Shown: piece after piece, positions 13,136 through 22,699 of the stretch
Position numbering within the stretch: position 1 is the first letter of the stretch
How the letters are laid out: each line of letters opens with the position of its first letter
DNA from: Cynocephalus volans
Taxonomy: Eukaryota; Chordata; Mammalia; Dermoptera; Cynocephalidae
NCBI RefSeq assembly: GCF_027409185.1
Contig: NC_084466.1
Span: 69,732,501-69,796,500, forward strand
Direction: 5' to 3'
DNA: 64,000 nucleotides
The notes under the pieces: model-generated
Told to the model about the DNA's origin: nothing
The model's input: only the letters and a program-made list of their open reading frames with translations
The model's database searches: none
Made by a program: the position numbers and the translations under genes

Positions 13136-13214
13136 GGGGGAACTTCAAAAAGTTCATAGAAAATAGAATTAAAAGATAATACTAATCTTTCCATAAACTT
13201 TTTGAAGTACCCTC
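13136..13214. mobile_element. Mariner-like MITE, about 80 bp
   Basis: The segment is an imperfect palindrome: 'cttcaaaaagttcatagaaa' at the left and 'ctttccataaactttttgaa' at the right, with GGGG/CCC ends and TA on each side. This is the form of a miniature mariner/Tc1 element, which folds into one hairpin and codes for nothing. Confidence 0.65.
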
Positions 13215-13399
13215 ATATCGTTCATCCCCTTTGACTAAAAGAAAAACTGAGACAGAGAGAAATTAATATACAAGTAGTGAGCTAGATCAGAAGCAGAAGG
13301 CAGGGATGGAGAACTCGCTGATATTGAGAGGAATAACACGGATGTAAATGATAGAGAATACAATTTGACTGGCCTAAACCCAAAAGGGAATATATTGAC

Positions 13400-13890
13400 T
13401 ACGTAACTTAAAAGTCTGGATAAGGACTGGCTTTAGGCAATAGCATTTATACAGGGCTCAACTGACATCATCAGAGTTCAGTGTCTACCTATTTCTTGGT
13501 TCTCAGTTTTCTGTGCTGGCTTTATTCTCAGACTTCATAGGTGGCAGGATGTCTGCCAACAAGTTCAGGGCAATATCCTCCCAGGTTCAGATGCAGTTGA
13601 AAATATGGTGCCTTACGAGAGTCCATATAAAAATCTCATTGCTTCAGCTGAGTAACGTGCCTATCAGCCAATCACTGGGGCTAGAGGAATGGAACATTCC
13701 TTTTGCCAGGCTTGAGTCACATGCCTGCCCTTGGTGTAGTGGTATAGAAAAAAAGATTGTAACAACTGCACACAGGCTGAGACTTCAGAATGGGAGTAAT
13801 TCTGCATCCTGTCAAAGAAAATAAAGATATTGTTCCCAGAAGGTAGAATGATTGCTGGTGTCAAGATGAAAACAAAGCAGACTTCTACTG
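13400..13890. mobile_element. Old interspersed repeat, class not identified
   Basis: Text such as 'gcaggatgtctgccaaca', 'atcagccaatcactggggct' and 'gcttgagtcacatgcctgcc' matches a mammalian medium-reiteration repeat I have seen but cannot name with certainty. The 103-codon frame at 13513-13824 lies inside it and is not a gene. Confidence 0.45.
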
Positions 13891-14595
13891 CATCCTTCTC
13901 TCACTGCATTGCTCCTGTCTGTCATCTGGCCCACAGCCATTCCATTGCTCCTTCAGGTTCTCAAGCTTATATTGAAGTGTGAATGAAAATTCTGTGGAGG
14001 TCATGGGAGGGGGTAAGGGACAGAACGCATCCCAGAACAGAGATCTTGAAGGGAATGAAAAATTCTCAGATACTCCAACACATATGATTGGACCATCCAA
14101 TAACCTAGACTCTCAGTCAATAGACCTTTTTATCTCAGAGTTCTTTATCTTCATTCCAACTCAGCTATGGATACTCCTAAACATTATTACCGAGAACAAC
14201 TCTGCCTTCTGAATAACAGTCTGACATTCCACTCTTTGATCCCAACCTCCGGTCTTTTCAGACTGTGTCTTCAATATGCCAGTTCTTTGACCTTGTCACG
14301 ATCTTCAACCTACTGATCTTCCCACTTGCTGACTATCGGCAACCTCTTGTCTTCATTTTTCTCCTCTCTGTGGAAGATTCCATGTTCTGTTACTTAATCG
14401 ACATCTGAAACACCTCTGCCACATTTCCCTTTCATCATTCCTGCCAGGCAAAATTCCACCTCTGCTCTTCCAGACCTACTCTTTAGAAAATGGTACAGTC
14501 TTACTTGATAAAATCACACATGTGAACATAGTGATGGGACATAAACTCTTGGTCACAACTAATGATTAGCCCCATGACCACGTGAAAATCATCTA
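13891..14595. other. No gene recognised
   Basis: No repeat family or exon recognised. Pyrimidine-rich text at 14230-14500 carries no usable frame. Confidence 0.4.
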
Positions 14596-14710
14596 TTCAT
14601 TCAGTTCATTCATTCCATATTAAATACCTGCCATATGTTAGGCACTGCACTTAGACAAAACACACAAAACTTCCTGCCCTGCGCAGCTTACTTCACCGTC
14701 TCTGTAGTCA
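14596..14710 (-). mobile_element. L2 3' terminal fragment
   Basis: 'ttcattcattccatattaaa', 'tgccatatgttaggcactgc' and 'ttcctgccctgcgcagctta' follow the reverse complement of the L2 end (...GAGCTC...GGCAGGG ... GTGCCTGGCACATAG ... AATGAATGAA). Confidence 0.55.
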
Positions 14711-14989
14711 CTGCTCAAGATTGTTTCAAACGCCCCCCCCCCCCTTTTGCTCCCCCTGTAGATGGGCTGGAGCCCTACTTCGCAGAGGAAGCAGAAGCTA
14801 TCAGATGGGAACTTTTCACCATCAAACCTTCAGTGACATTTTTATCCCATCCCTTCTTTCCTCCCATTTATTTCGAAACATGTCGCTGTTGGAGACCTTC
14901 CTTGTCCCTCCCCTCCTTCATCCCAGCAGTTTTCACACTGGTGGTAACTTTTGGCTGAGGACGGGGACGCTGTCCAGACCGCTAACTGC

Positions 14990-15480
14990 TCTGCCCGCAG
15001 CCATTTGGGAGAATGAAGGAGCCACAGGAGGGATCCCTGGAGAAGGCCCCGCCCAGCGCGCCCGGGGCGGGGCTAAAGCCGGGGGCGGGGCCTGGCCGGC
15101 GCCCTCCTCAGGCGTCGCGGTGGCCGTTTCCGCGGACTTCACCTGAGGAAACCGAATTCCACCTCCGTGGCTTTGCCGGGATAAGATTTGGGGACGTATC
15201 CTCTCCAGTAAGGGTCAGGCGGGCTTTCCGGATGCCCGGGGGACCTTTCAGCCTGCGCCCCCTGAGGGGCTTTTCCTTCCGCTTTGTCATACCTGCGGGG
15301 GCGGCCACGCCCAGGAGCGGACCTCGTGCCACGCGGCCTCCTGCCCGGCAGTTACCGAGGTGGGAACCCCTCGCTGCTGGAGCTCCGCGGAGGCGGTGAC
15401 AGGTAGAGGGTAATAACACGACTGCTGTCAGTTTTACTGGCTCTCAGGGCGGGGCTCGGGCGAGTGGCAGAAGCGAAGGC
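14990..15480. promoter_or_regulatory. CpG island with GC boxes, candidate host promoter
   Basis: A sharp GC-rich, CpG-rich block in otherwise AT-rich DNA, not explained by any repeat I recognise. GC boxes of the Sp1 type occur at about 15045-15055 (reverse orientation), 15064-15073, 15081-15092, 15296-15304 and 15447-15455. There is no TATA box, which is usual for CpG-island promoters. Possible splice donors are CAG|GTAGAG near 15400 and GAG|GTGGGA near 15355, both on the plus strand. Open frames across it (for example 15013-15399, 128 codons) are Pro/Arg/Gly-rich and have no recognisable domain, so they may be only the by-product of GC content. It could be the first exon of a gene outside the window or of a non-coding RNA; direction is unknown. 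Confidence 0.6.
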
Positions 15481-16154
15481 CCAGATTTTCGCTCTTCCGT
15501 GAAGACTATTAAAGCTTACCTAACAGGGTTGAGGTGAGGCATGGGATGAGCAAGAAAGTCATCTTAGATGGTTCCAGACTTGAGGATTTGGCCAGCGGCC
15601 CTATTGCGTTGCCACACGGCCTTGGTGAACAGCCTCGTTTAGCCCTGAGAACCCCAGTGCCCTGGAAATGTCAGGACTGGTCAGAAGGACAGTGAGTGAG
15701 TCCTCAAGCCCAGCCTCTGTCCCACCCCCACCCCCCTTCGATTGAGGACTGAGTATCTCAGACTCTTTCTCTGCAGGACTCATATCCCGAATGGGTAGGA
15801 GACCCACAGTCCTGCTGGGCCATGAAACTCCCAGGTGCTCTCAGTATGGCAAGCAGGAAAGGTGTGTGGGAGCCCAGGCTAAAGGACAGAGGCAAGCCTA
15901 CCCCTGAAGGACAGATGCGGGATCATGTGCCATGCCCTGAAGACTCTCAGGACTGCATCTCCTGAGGCCATAGTGACACCTCTGGCAGATAGGACTAGAG
16001 GGCAGGCTGTGTCCTAGGGCAGAAAATCAGAGGTCGCTGCCTTCAAAAACTGAGGTATTGATACATTCTGCATTTATTGAGGGCCTACCATGCGTCAGAC
16101 ATGCTGAGATAGGAACTGTAGCTATGTTTGTCTCCCTTAGAGGTGGAAGGAAAT
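15481..16154. other. Island shoulder, no gene recognised
   Basis: GC content falls off. A short L2/MIR-like terminal piece ('atttattgagggcctaccat') is at about 16063-16118. Nothing else is recognised. Confidence 0.4.
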
Positions 16155-16917
16155 AAAGGTTTTTCAAAAGCTTTATTGAGACATAATTCATATACCACAC
16201 AATTCACCCTCTTAAAGTGTACAATTCAATGGATTCTAATTATGTTTACAGAGTTGTGCAGCTATCACTCTATAGATATATCACCACTATCTAATTTTAG
16301 GACTTTTTCATCACCCCCAAAAGAAATCCCATACCCATTACTAGTCACTCCCTTATTTTCTTCCCCACCCTCCACCTGAGACCACTGATCTACTTTCTAT
16401 CTCTATAGATATGCCTATTCTGGACATTTCATATAAACAGAATCCTACAATTTGTGATCTTTTATGCATGGCTTCTTTTACTTAGCATGATGTTTTCAAT
16501 GTTCATCCAACTTGTGGTATATGTCAATACTTCATTCCCTTTTATTGTCGAGTAATATTCTGTATTGATATATCACACTTAAATATGCATTCATCAGTTG
16601 ATGGTCATTTGGGTTGTTTCTACTTTTTGGCTATTATGAATGATACATCTATGAGCATTTGTGTACAAGTCTTTGTGTAGATATATGTTTTCATTTCTCT
16701 TGGGTATATATTAACAAAGATAAAACTACTGCGTCATATGGTAACTCTATGTTTAACCTTTTGAGGAACTACCAAACTTCCAAAGTGGCTGCACCACTTT
16801 ACATTACTACTAGCAATGTGTAGTGTTCCAGTTTCTCTCCATCCTTGCCAACGTTTGTTACACTCTGTTTTTTTGAATATTGCCATCTGACTATGTGTGA
16901 AGTATTATCTCATTGTG
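16155..16917 (-). mobile_element. Old L1 3' end (L1M), 5' truncated
   Basis: Reverse-strand L1 3'UTR and ORF2 tail: 'gctttattgagacataattc' (3' end), 'tatcaccactatctaatttt', 'tttgggttgtttctactttt' and 'gtggctgcaccactttacat'. It stops abruptly at 16917, one base before the target duplication of the composite retroposon that follows. Confidence 0.75.
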
Positions 16918-16932
16918 GGGAAATGTGTTCTT

Positions 16933-18891
16933 GTTTTTATTTTTATTTTTTAACAAAAAATTTTTTTGTTGGTAACAATAATAATAATTACCTTTTTTGT
17001 CAAATTGTTTTATTTTTTTCCAATCTCTCCCCTTCCTCCTCCCCCTCCTCCTCCACCCTTTCCCCTAGTCCTTCTCCCTTCTCTTCCCCCATTTTCTCTC
17101 CCCCCCACCCCCCAATAACCATAGATTTGTTCTCTCCATCTGATAGATTAACTGTTCCTCTGTTGGTTTGTTGCCTAGATGATCTTTCAGTACTGAGACA
17201 GGTGTGATCAAGTCCTACCCTATTATTGTAAATCAGATGTTTCTTCTATTACTCTGGAGTGTTCTTTGTTGACAGAGAGGACCTCTTTTTTTTTCATTTT
17301 GGTCTCCACTGGTGCCTTTTTTTGTGTCAATCAAGTTGAAAGTCTGGTGTGCCATCTACATGGTGGCTGTGACTGCTGCTGTAGAGATTAGCTGCTTTTG
17401 TGGCAGCCATGTCAATTGCTATGGCTATGGAAGGCTACCCCTGTGAGAATGGTATTTTTGGTGTGCTCTTTACCTGGTTGCAGCTGGGTTTGGCTTCCAC
17501 TGGCTCCATGCATCAGAACTCTGGGGGGTCCCAAGGTGATGGCAGCAGCTTGCCTAGTTGCAGCTGGGTTTGGCTTCACCCAGCTCCATGCCTCATTCTA
17601 AGATGTTGTTGTGGAGCAGCTGTGTTGGGGAAGGAGAAGGGAAGGCAGAGGGGAAATAGGGTGGGAAGAGGGGGAAGAGGGGGAGTGTGATTGAGGACTG
17701 TGGCCCTCCTCCAATTCTTGCAGGGGAGACCAGGGGGCTTCCTGCTCCACGTTGGTGGTCATCACTGGGCTAGTTGCTGATGTTGTGGGGTCATGGCTGA
17801 GGCCATCAGCCCCCCACTGCCCCATCTTGGGAGCCCAGGGCACTTCCTGCAGCTGCTTGGTGGTCATTGCTGGGCTGGTTGCAGATGTCATGGGGGCATG
17901 GCTGAGGCCGTTGGTCCTCCCCCTCCCTGGCTTGGGAGCCTGGGGGGCTTCCAGTCCTTCTAGGTTTTATTGATGTTCTTTGGTGGTGTTAGACCTTTAC
18001 TAATTAATATCAAACTTTGTCTCTGATCTGAAGGTATTTTGTTTATTCTTTCTGTTCTGTTTTGGATTATTCACTGTTTCCCACCACTTAAACTCTGCAC
18101 TGGAACTAATTTGCTTTCTTTTGCTTACTTCTGAAATGAAGGAACTTCCTGTGGGGACCAGCACTTGAACCCTGTAGTTGAGCTAAGCTGAATTGTTTCA
18201 TTGCTGCTGATTCCCTGGAGAAGCTTTTTTGTGTAGCTCAGGTTTTAATTATTGACCTTGTATGCCCTTCCGGGTTGTATGAAACTGGTCTGGGCCTGAG
18301 TCTTTTCAGCAAACTGCACCCCTTGCATTTCGATATTCCTGACCAGTCTCCACTGAATGGTCCTGTGCTGATTGGAGGGCAGATAAGCTGTCCATGTTGT
18401 GCCCCAATGTTCCCCCCATGAGCCCATCTCCCCCACTGCCTGCCCTCCAAACACTTCCCCTAGGATGGGCCGTGTGCCGGTCCATTGTGATGGCTCACTG
18501 GCTTCTGAGTGGTTCCTTTTTTCTGTTGTCTGTGGGTCTGCGGGAACTGTTAGTGGTCTTGCTGGCCTGGGGGCCAAGGCCCTTTTCTCCCCTGCTGCCT
18601 CCAAGCACCTTTATACGAAGGGCACAGCTGCAGCTTTTGCCATTTCTTGCTCTGTGTGCTTACCAGCTCCAGACTTAAAGTGGCTGGAGCTCGAGATGGC
18701 AGGAGTGATCCTTTCTTTCTCTCATTGTAGCTTCTCCTGCCTTCATGAACTCCGCAGGTCTCTTCTCCTCTTTCCCTGAGTCATAGTGGCTCCAGCCTGG
18801 TTGTCGTTGCTTTTTAATAGTTGTAAGTTGGTTGATTTGTGGGAGAGAATGATGCTGGGGACCATCTATTCCGCCATCTTGACTGAAAACT
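16933..18891 (-). mobile_element. Composite non-autonomous L1-derived retroposon, long copy
   Basis: A 1.96 kb insertion flanked by a duplication: 'ggaaatgtgtt' at 16919-16929 and again at 18892-18902, about 14 bp if one mismatch is allowed. Read on the minus strand it begins with a YY1-type AAGATGGCGG 11-20 nt from its 5' end, as an L1 5'UTR does. GC-rich 5'UTR-like sequence follows, then tandem units of about 105-115 bp (17750-17960), shorter repeated units of about 80 bp (17470-17590) and a segment like the L1 5'UTR just upstream of ORF1 (about 17230-17320). A short endonuclease-region piece at 17161-17210, a polypurine tract (17025-17115) and an A-rich tail close it. ORF1 and almost all of ORF2 are missing. 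It shares this internal junction with 40825-41754. Mobilisation in trans by L1 proteins is inferred. Confidence 0.75.
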
Positions 18892-18902
18892 GGAAATGTG
18901 TT

Positions 18903-19554
18903 TTTAACGGTTGTATCCCCATTATAATAATATTATATAGAGAATTTGGAATAATTTGAAAAAAATACTTTTAATGTGTTGGTGTATTTCTTTTCAGACT
19001 TTGCTATGCATATTGCTACATTGTTTACATAAAATGTTTTTTAGGTCAGGGAAACTTTTAAGATTTAATCATAAACATGTTATGTTTATGTCAACTCTCC
19101 CAACACATCATTTTAATTAACCATGATAGTCTCTGAAAAGAATATACTATATTCATTTAACTATTCTGTTTTTCTCTGACATTTAGTTGGTTTTTGGTAT
19201 TTTGATATATGAGACTTGATATTTTTGTGCATAATTGATTTTGCTTATAAACTATCTTATTTGAAAAAACATCAAGCTTTTGCTGAATTTCAGATTGTAT
19301 CCTAACCCAGTGTTTTACCATTGGATTGCTGTTCTTTTCTCTCGTCTCCTTAGGTGAGTCATCCATTCAAGTGGTTAGTTGTCAGCTAAGACTTTTCTTC
19401 TTAGCTTCAAACTCATAAATTCAATTGTTTGTTAAGCATTCCTAACTTTGGTTTTCCACAAGTACCCAAAACCTACCATCTTCAAAACTTAACCCATTAT
19501 CATCCTTTGACATCAACCTGCTCTTCCTTTTAATTTCCAATATTAATAAGTAGC
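18903..19554. other. No gene recognised
   Basis: AT-rich sequence directly downstream of the target duplication. No family, exon or RNA gene recognised. Confidence 0.4.
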
Positions 19555-20432
19555 ACCAAGTCATTTAAGGGAGAAACACATGAGTCATTCTTCCCCTTTC
19601 ATCCTCCACATAGCTAGTCAATCATAAATTATGCTGATTTTTTCCTGCTATTCCTCGAATCTGTCTCTCTTAATTCTTACTACCACCATGGTTTTTCAGG
19701 CTCTCCACATATCTCACCTAAGCTGTGTTTAGTGTTTCACCTAAGCTAGACTTCTAACTAATCCCTGCTCTCTTATTAAATTCCTTCCCCTCACTTCTGC
19801 CATACAGACTACCTAAAACAAAATGATTGTGAAGCTTCCCTTTTAAAGATCCCTCAGTGACTCTCTACTGCCTAATAAATAAAAACTTAATATAGTGTAC
19901 AGGGCTCTCTGTACAGCTTCTTTTGCCACTCCCTGCTCTGCATTTGTTACTGTAGTAATAGACAAATGTTTAGAATTTCCCCTGAAGCCCCTTAGCTGTT
20001 CAGTGCTTCCATGTGTTTGTTCATTATAATTTTTCTGTCCGGAATTTCCTCACCACTTTTTTTTCTCCTTGTTAATTATCCAGGTCCTTCAAGCCCAAGC
20101 TTAAGAATAACTTCCTTCATAAAATCTACCTTGGATTTCCAGAGTGGGCCAATGGCCTTTCTTTCTGCTCCATATAGTATAGATCTCTATCTTTTCACTT
20201 TAATCATACTTTTAAATCTACTTCCTGGGTATACAGTTTCTTATAATTTTATTTTTATTTATTTTTATTTATTTTTTTGTCTTTTTCGTGACCGGCACTC
20301 AGCCAGTGAGTGCACCGGCCATTACTATATAGGATCCGAACCCGCGGCGGTAGTGTCGTCGCACTCCCAAGCGCCGCACTCTCCCGAGTGTGCCACAGGC
20401 TCGGCCCATAATTTTAATATCTGTAGTCTTTC
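19555..20432 (+). mobile_element. L2 LINE, 3' portion, interrupted by a SINE
   Basis: Diverged L2 ORF2 tail and 3'UTR: 'tccctcagtgactctctact', 'gctctctgtacagcttcttt', 'ttttctgtccggaatttcct' and 'ggtccttcaagcccaagctt' follow the L2 consensus in order. A tRNA-derived SINE splits it at 20251-20407, and the tubulin pseudogene inserted just after 20432. Confidence 0.7.
20251..20407 (-). mobile_element. tRNA-derived SINE (CYN-like), dimer with reduced second unit
   Basis: The element is antisense: a T-rich tail at 20251-20285 and the 5' head at 20407. The minus strand shows a tRNA head with an A-box-like 'gtggcacactcgggag' and a B-box 'gggttcggatcctatatag', then a shortened second unit ('ccggtgcactcactggctga' to 'gccggtcac'). 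A direct repeat 'ataatttt' flanks it (20243-20250 and 20408-20415). I recognise the type as the tRNA-Ile-derived colugo SINE. Confidence 0.7.
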
Positions 20433-20436
20433 CATG

Positions 20437-22258
20437 CCTTTTTCTTTTTTTTTCCTACAAATTTAATATTTTATTATTAATAAATTGTTTCAAAGCTCCA
20501 AATTGCATATTCAGATAAGGCAACACTGCATTGCTTTAGGCTTCATTGCAAAGGATGAAAAAATAGTTTCTAAAACCCCTGTTAATCCTCAGACATGGCT
20601 GAACACACAGCAGAAGGTGAGGTTGGTTTCTTCAGCCCTCTATGGCCCCTTAGTTATTTCTTTCAAGTCCTCTAGTAGAAAATCTCTGTAGTCTGATCTG
20701 ATTGGGTAGAATTGACAATTCTCTTCTACTTTAGTGTACTTTACTTCAGATAGTACAACTTTGTTGTGTCTGTGAGGGGTCTACAACCACAGATTTAGGC
20801 CAGCACACTGTTCTGTGCGCCAATCAGGTTAGAAGCACCAGGGTGAAAGAAAGAACATGTGCATGCTAGCGTATGAGCTGAGAAGCTCCTCTATTCATTG
20901 CTCTCCTCTTCATTGTCTTTGAAAGCATCGTCGCCATTATTGATGGTGGCTTCTTGGTACTGCTGGTACTCGGATACCAGGTCATTCATGTTGCTCTCAG
21001 CCTCGGTGTATTCCATCTCCTCATGCCCTCACCGTGACCCAGTGCAAGAAGGCCTTGTGCTGGAACATAGCTGAGAACTACTTCAAAATGCGCTTGAACA
21101 GCTCCTGGATTGTCGTTCTGTTGCTGATGAAGGTTAAGGCAATCTTGAGGCCGTGGGGTGAGATATCACTCACAGCCACATTGATGTTGTAGGGAATTCA
21201 CTCAGGTATCAAAGTGGCTGCTCTTCTTGTTTTAGATGGCCAGCATCTGCCTGTTTACCTCCTTCATAGACATGGGGTCCCAGAACACAGTGACCATGGT
21301 TGAGGTAGTGGCCGTGAAAGGAGTTGCAGGCAGCCATCATGTTCTTGGTGTCTAACATCTGATGGGTGAGTGCAGACATGGTGAGCGTGGGATACTGCTG
21401 GCTGCTACCATCCATGAGTGGTGCAAAGCCAGGCATGAGGAAGTGCAGGCAGGGGAAGGGCACCATGTTCACGGCCAGCTTGTGCAGGTCAATGTTCAGC
21501 TGGACCTGGAAGTGCATGGAGGTGATGACCCCGCATGGTGGCTGATACCAGGTGGTTGAGGTCCCCATAGGTGGTGGTGATCAGCTTGAAGGTGTGGAAT
21601 CAGATGTCAAACAGGCCTCATTGTTGATGCAGTAGTCCTCATCTGTGTTCTCCACCAGCTGGTGCATGGAGAGCATGGCATTGTAGGACTTACCACCATG
21701 TTGGACACCGTGGGCAAAGGCATGACTCTGAAGGTGTTCGTGATGCATAAGGGTACTCCTTGCATATCATGCTGATGAGCAGCATGCCCATGCCCAAGCC
21801 TGTACCCCACCCAGTGAGTGGGTGAGCTGGAGGCCCTGCAGACAGTTGCAGTGCTCAGCCTCCTTGTGCACCACATCCAGCACCGAGTCCACCAGCTTGG
21901 TGCCCTCCATGTAGTGCCCCTTGGCCCAGTTGTTGCCTGTTCCCATTTGTCCGAAGATGAAGTTGTCAGGCAAGAAGGTACACTGTCCATGGTACCGGGC
22001 TTGGGCACCCTTGGGCACATATTTCTGAGAGGATGACTCATTGTAGTAGATGTTGATTCTCTCCAGTTGCAGTGCCAAGTCACCCACATAGCCTGCAGCT
22101 GGGTTGATGCCATGTACATTGCTGATCACTTCCCCAAATGATGCAGATCTGGTCCCCGCACTGGCTGTTTGGATGTGCACAATCTCCCTCATAGTGGGTG
22201 CAGCTCTGCGCTGAGGCACTGGCTCTCCAGACTGTGGTGACTGTGGGCCCATGGTGCA
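20437..22258 (-). pseudogene. TUBB6P: Processed pseudogene of class V beta-tubulin
   Basis: An intronless beta-tubulin copy on the minus strand. The start codon is at 22190-22192 (MREIVHIQ) and the stop at 20891-20893, so the span fits a tubulin of about 446 residues. A 3'UTR continues to a poly(A) represented by the T-run at 20437-20455, with an AATAAA-like signal just before it. The C-terminal tail reads [17 protein letters not shown], which resembles the TUBB6 (class V) tail and not the usual EEE/FGEEA type. Landmarks are [38 protein letters not shown] and [13 protein letters not shown]. The GTP-binding tubulin signature at about 21790-21815 is frameshifted, there is a stop near 21197, and further shifts split the frame into several pieces. 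A possible target duplication ('tgcctttttctt' versus 'tgccttttcctt') lies near 20435 and 22260. The copy is non-functional. Confidence 0.9.
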
Positions 22259-22275
22259 CTGCCTTTTCCTTCTGT

Positions 22276-22699
22276 TTGTAGTTTCTGTTGACTCCTGCTC
22301 ATGGTAATTTGATTCCTCATGTTTGCTAGATTTTATTAATAGCTCATATATAGATGAAATTTAACTTTGGGGGTCCTGGGGGACCCAAATTGAGTTGATT
22401 TACCTTGGTTTGTGCTGGGCTCTAGGAATCACTACCAACCCAGGAATCATCTCAGTTTAACTTATTGGATTGAGGTTTTTGGACTGTGAGAACTAGGTAA
22501 CTACATAGGTAAATATAAAAGGCATTATAAAGCATAAAGCAATAATTATAAATGTACTGATGGGCATAAAATGTGTAAAGTTATTGTTTACATGACAATA
22601 ACAGCACAAAGGAGGGGGAAGAAATGAAGTTATGTAGAAAAAATATTTTGTATACTATTGTAATTGAGTTGGTATTAACCTGAACTAGGTAGTTATAAA
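22276..22699. other. No gene recognised
   Basis: No clear family. The 'gggggtcctgggggaccc' region is a small palindrome without other context. Confidence 0.35.

Noticed and set aside
14635-15399. Frames of 107-141 codons over the CpG island, possible host protein
   Set aside because: Pro/Arg/Ala/Gly-rich, overlapping in several frames on both strands, no domain recognised. Kept only as a promoter candidate.
20891-22192. Functional beta-tubulin gene
   Set aside because: Intronless, with poly(A), several frameshifts including in the GTP-binding signature, and an internal stop. A processed pseudogene.
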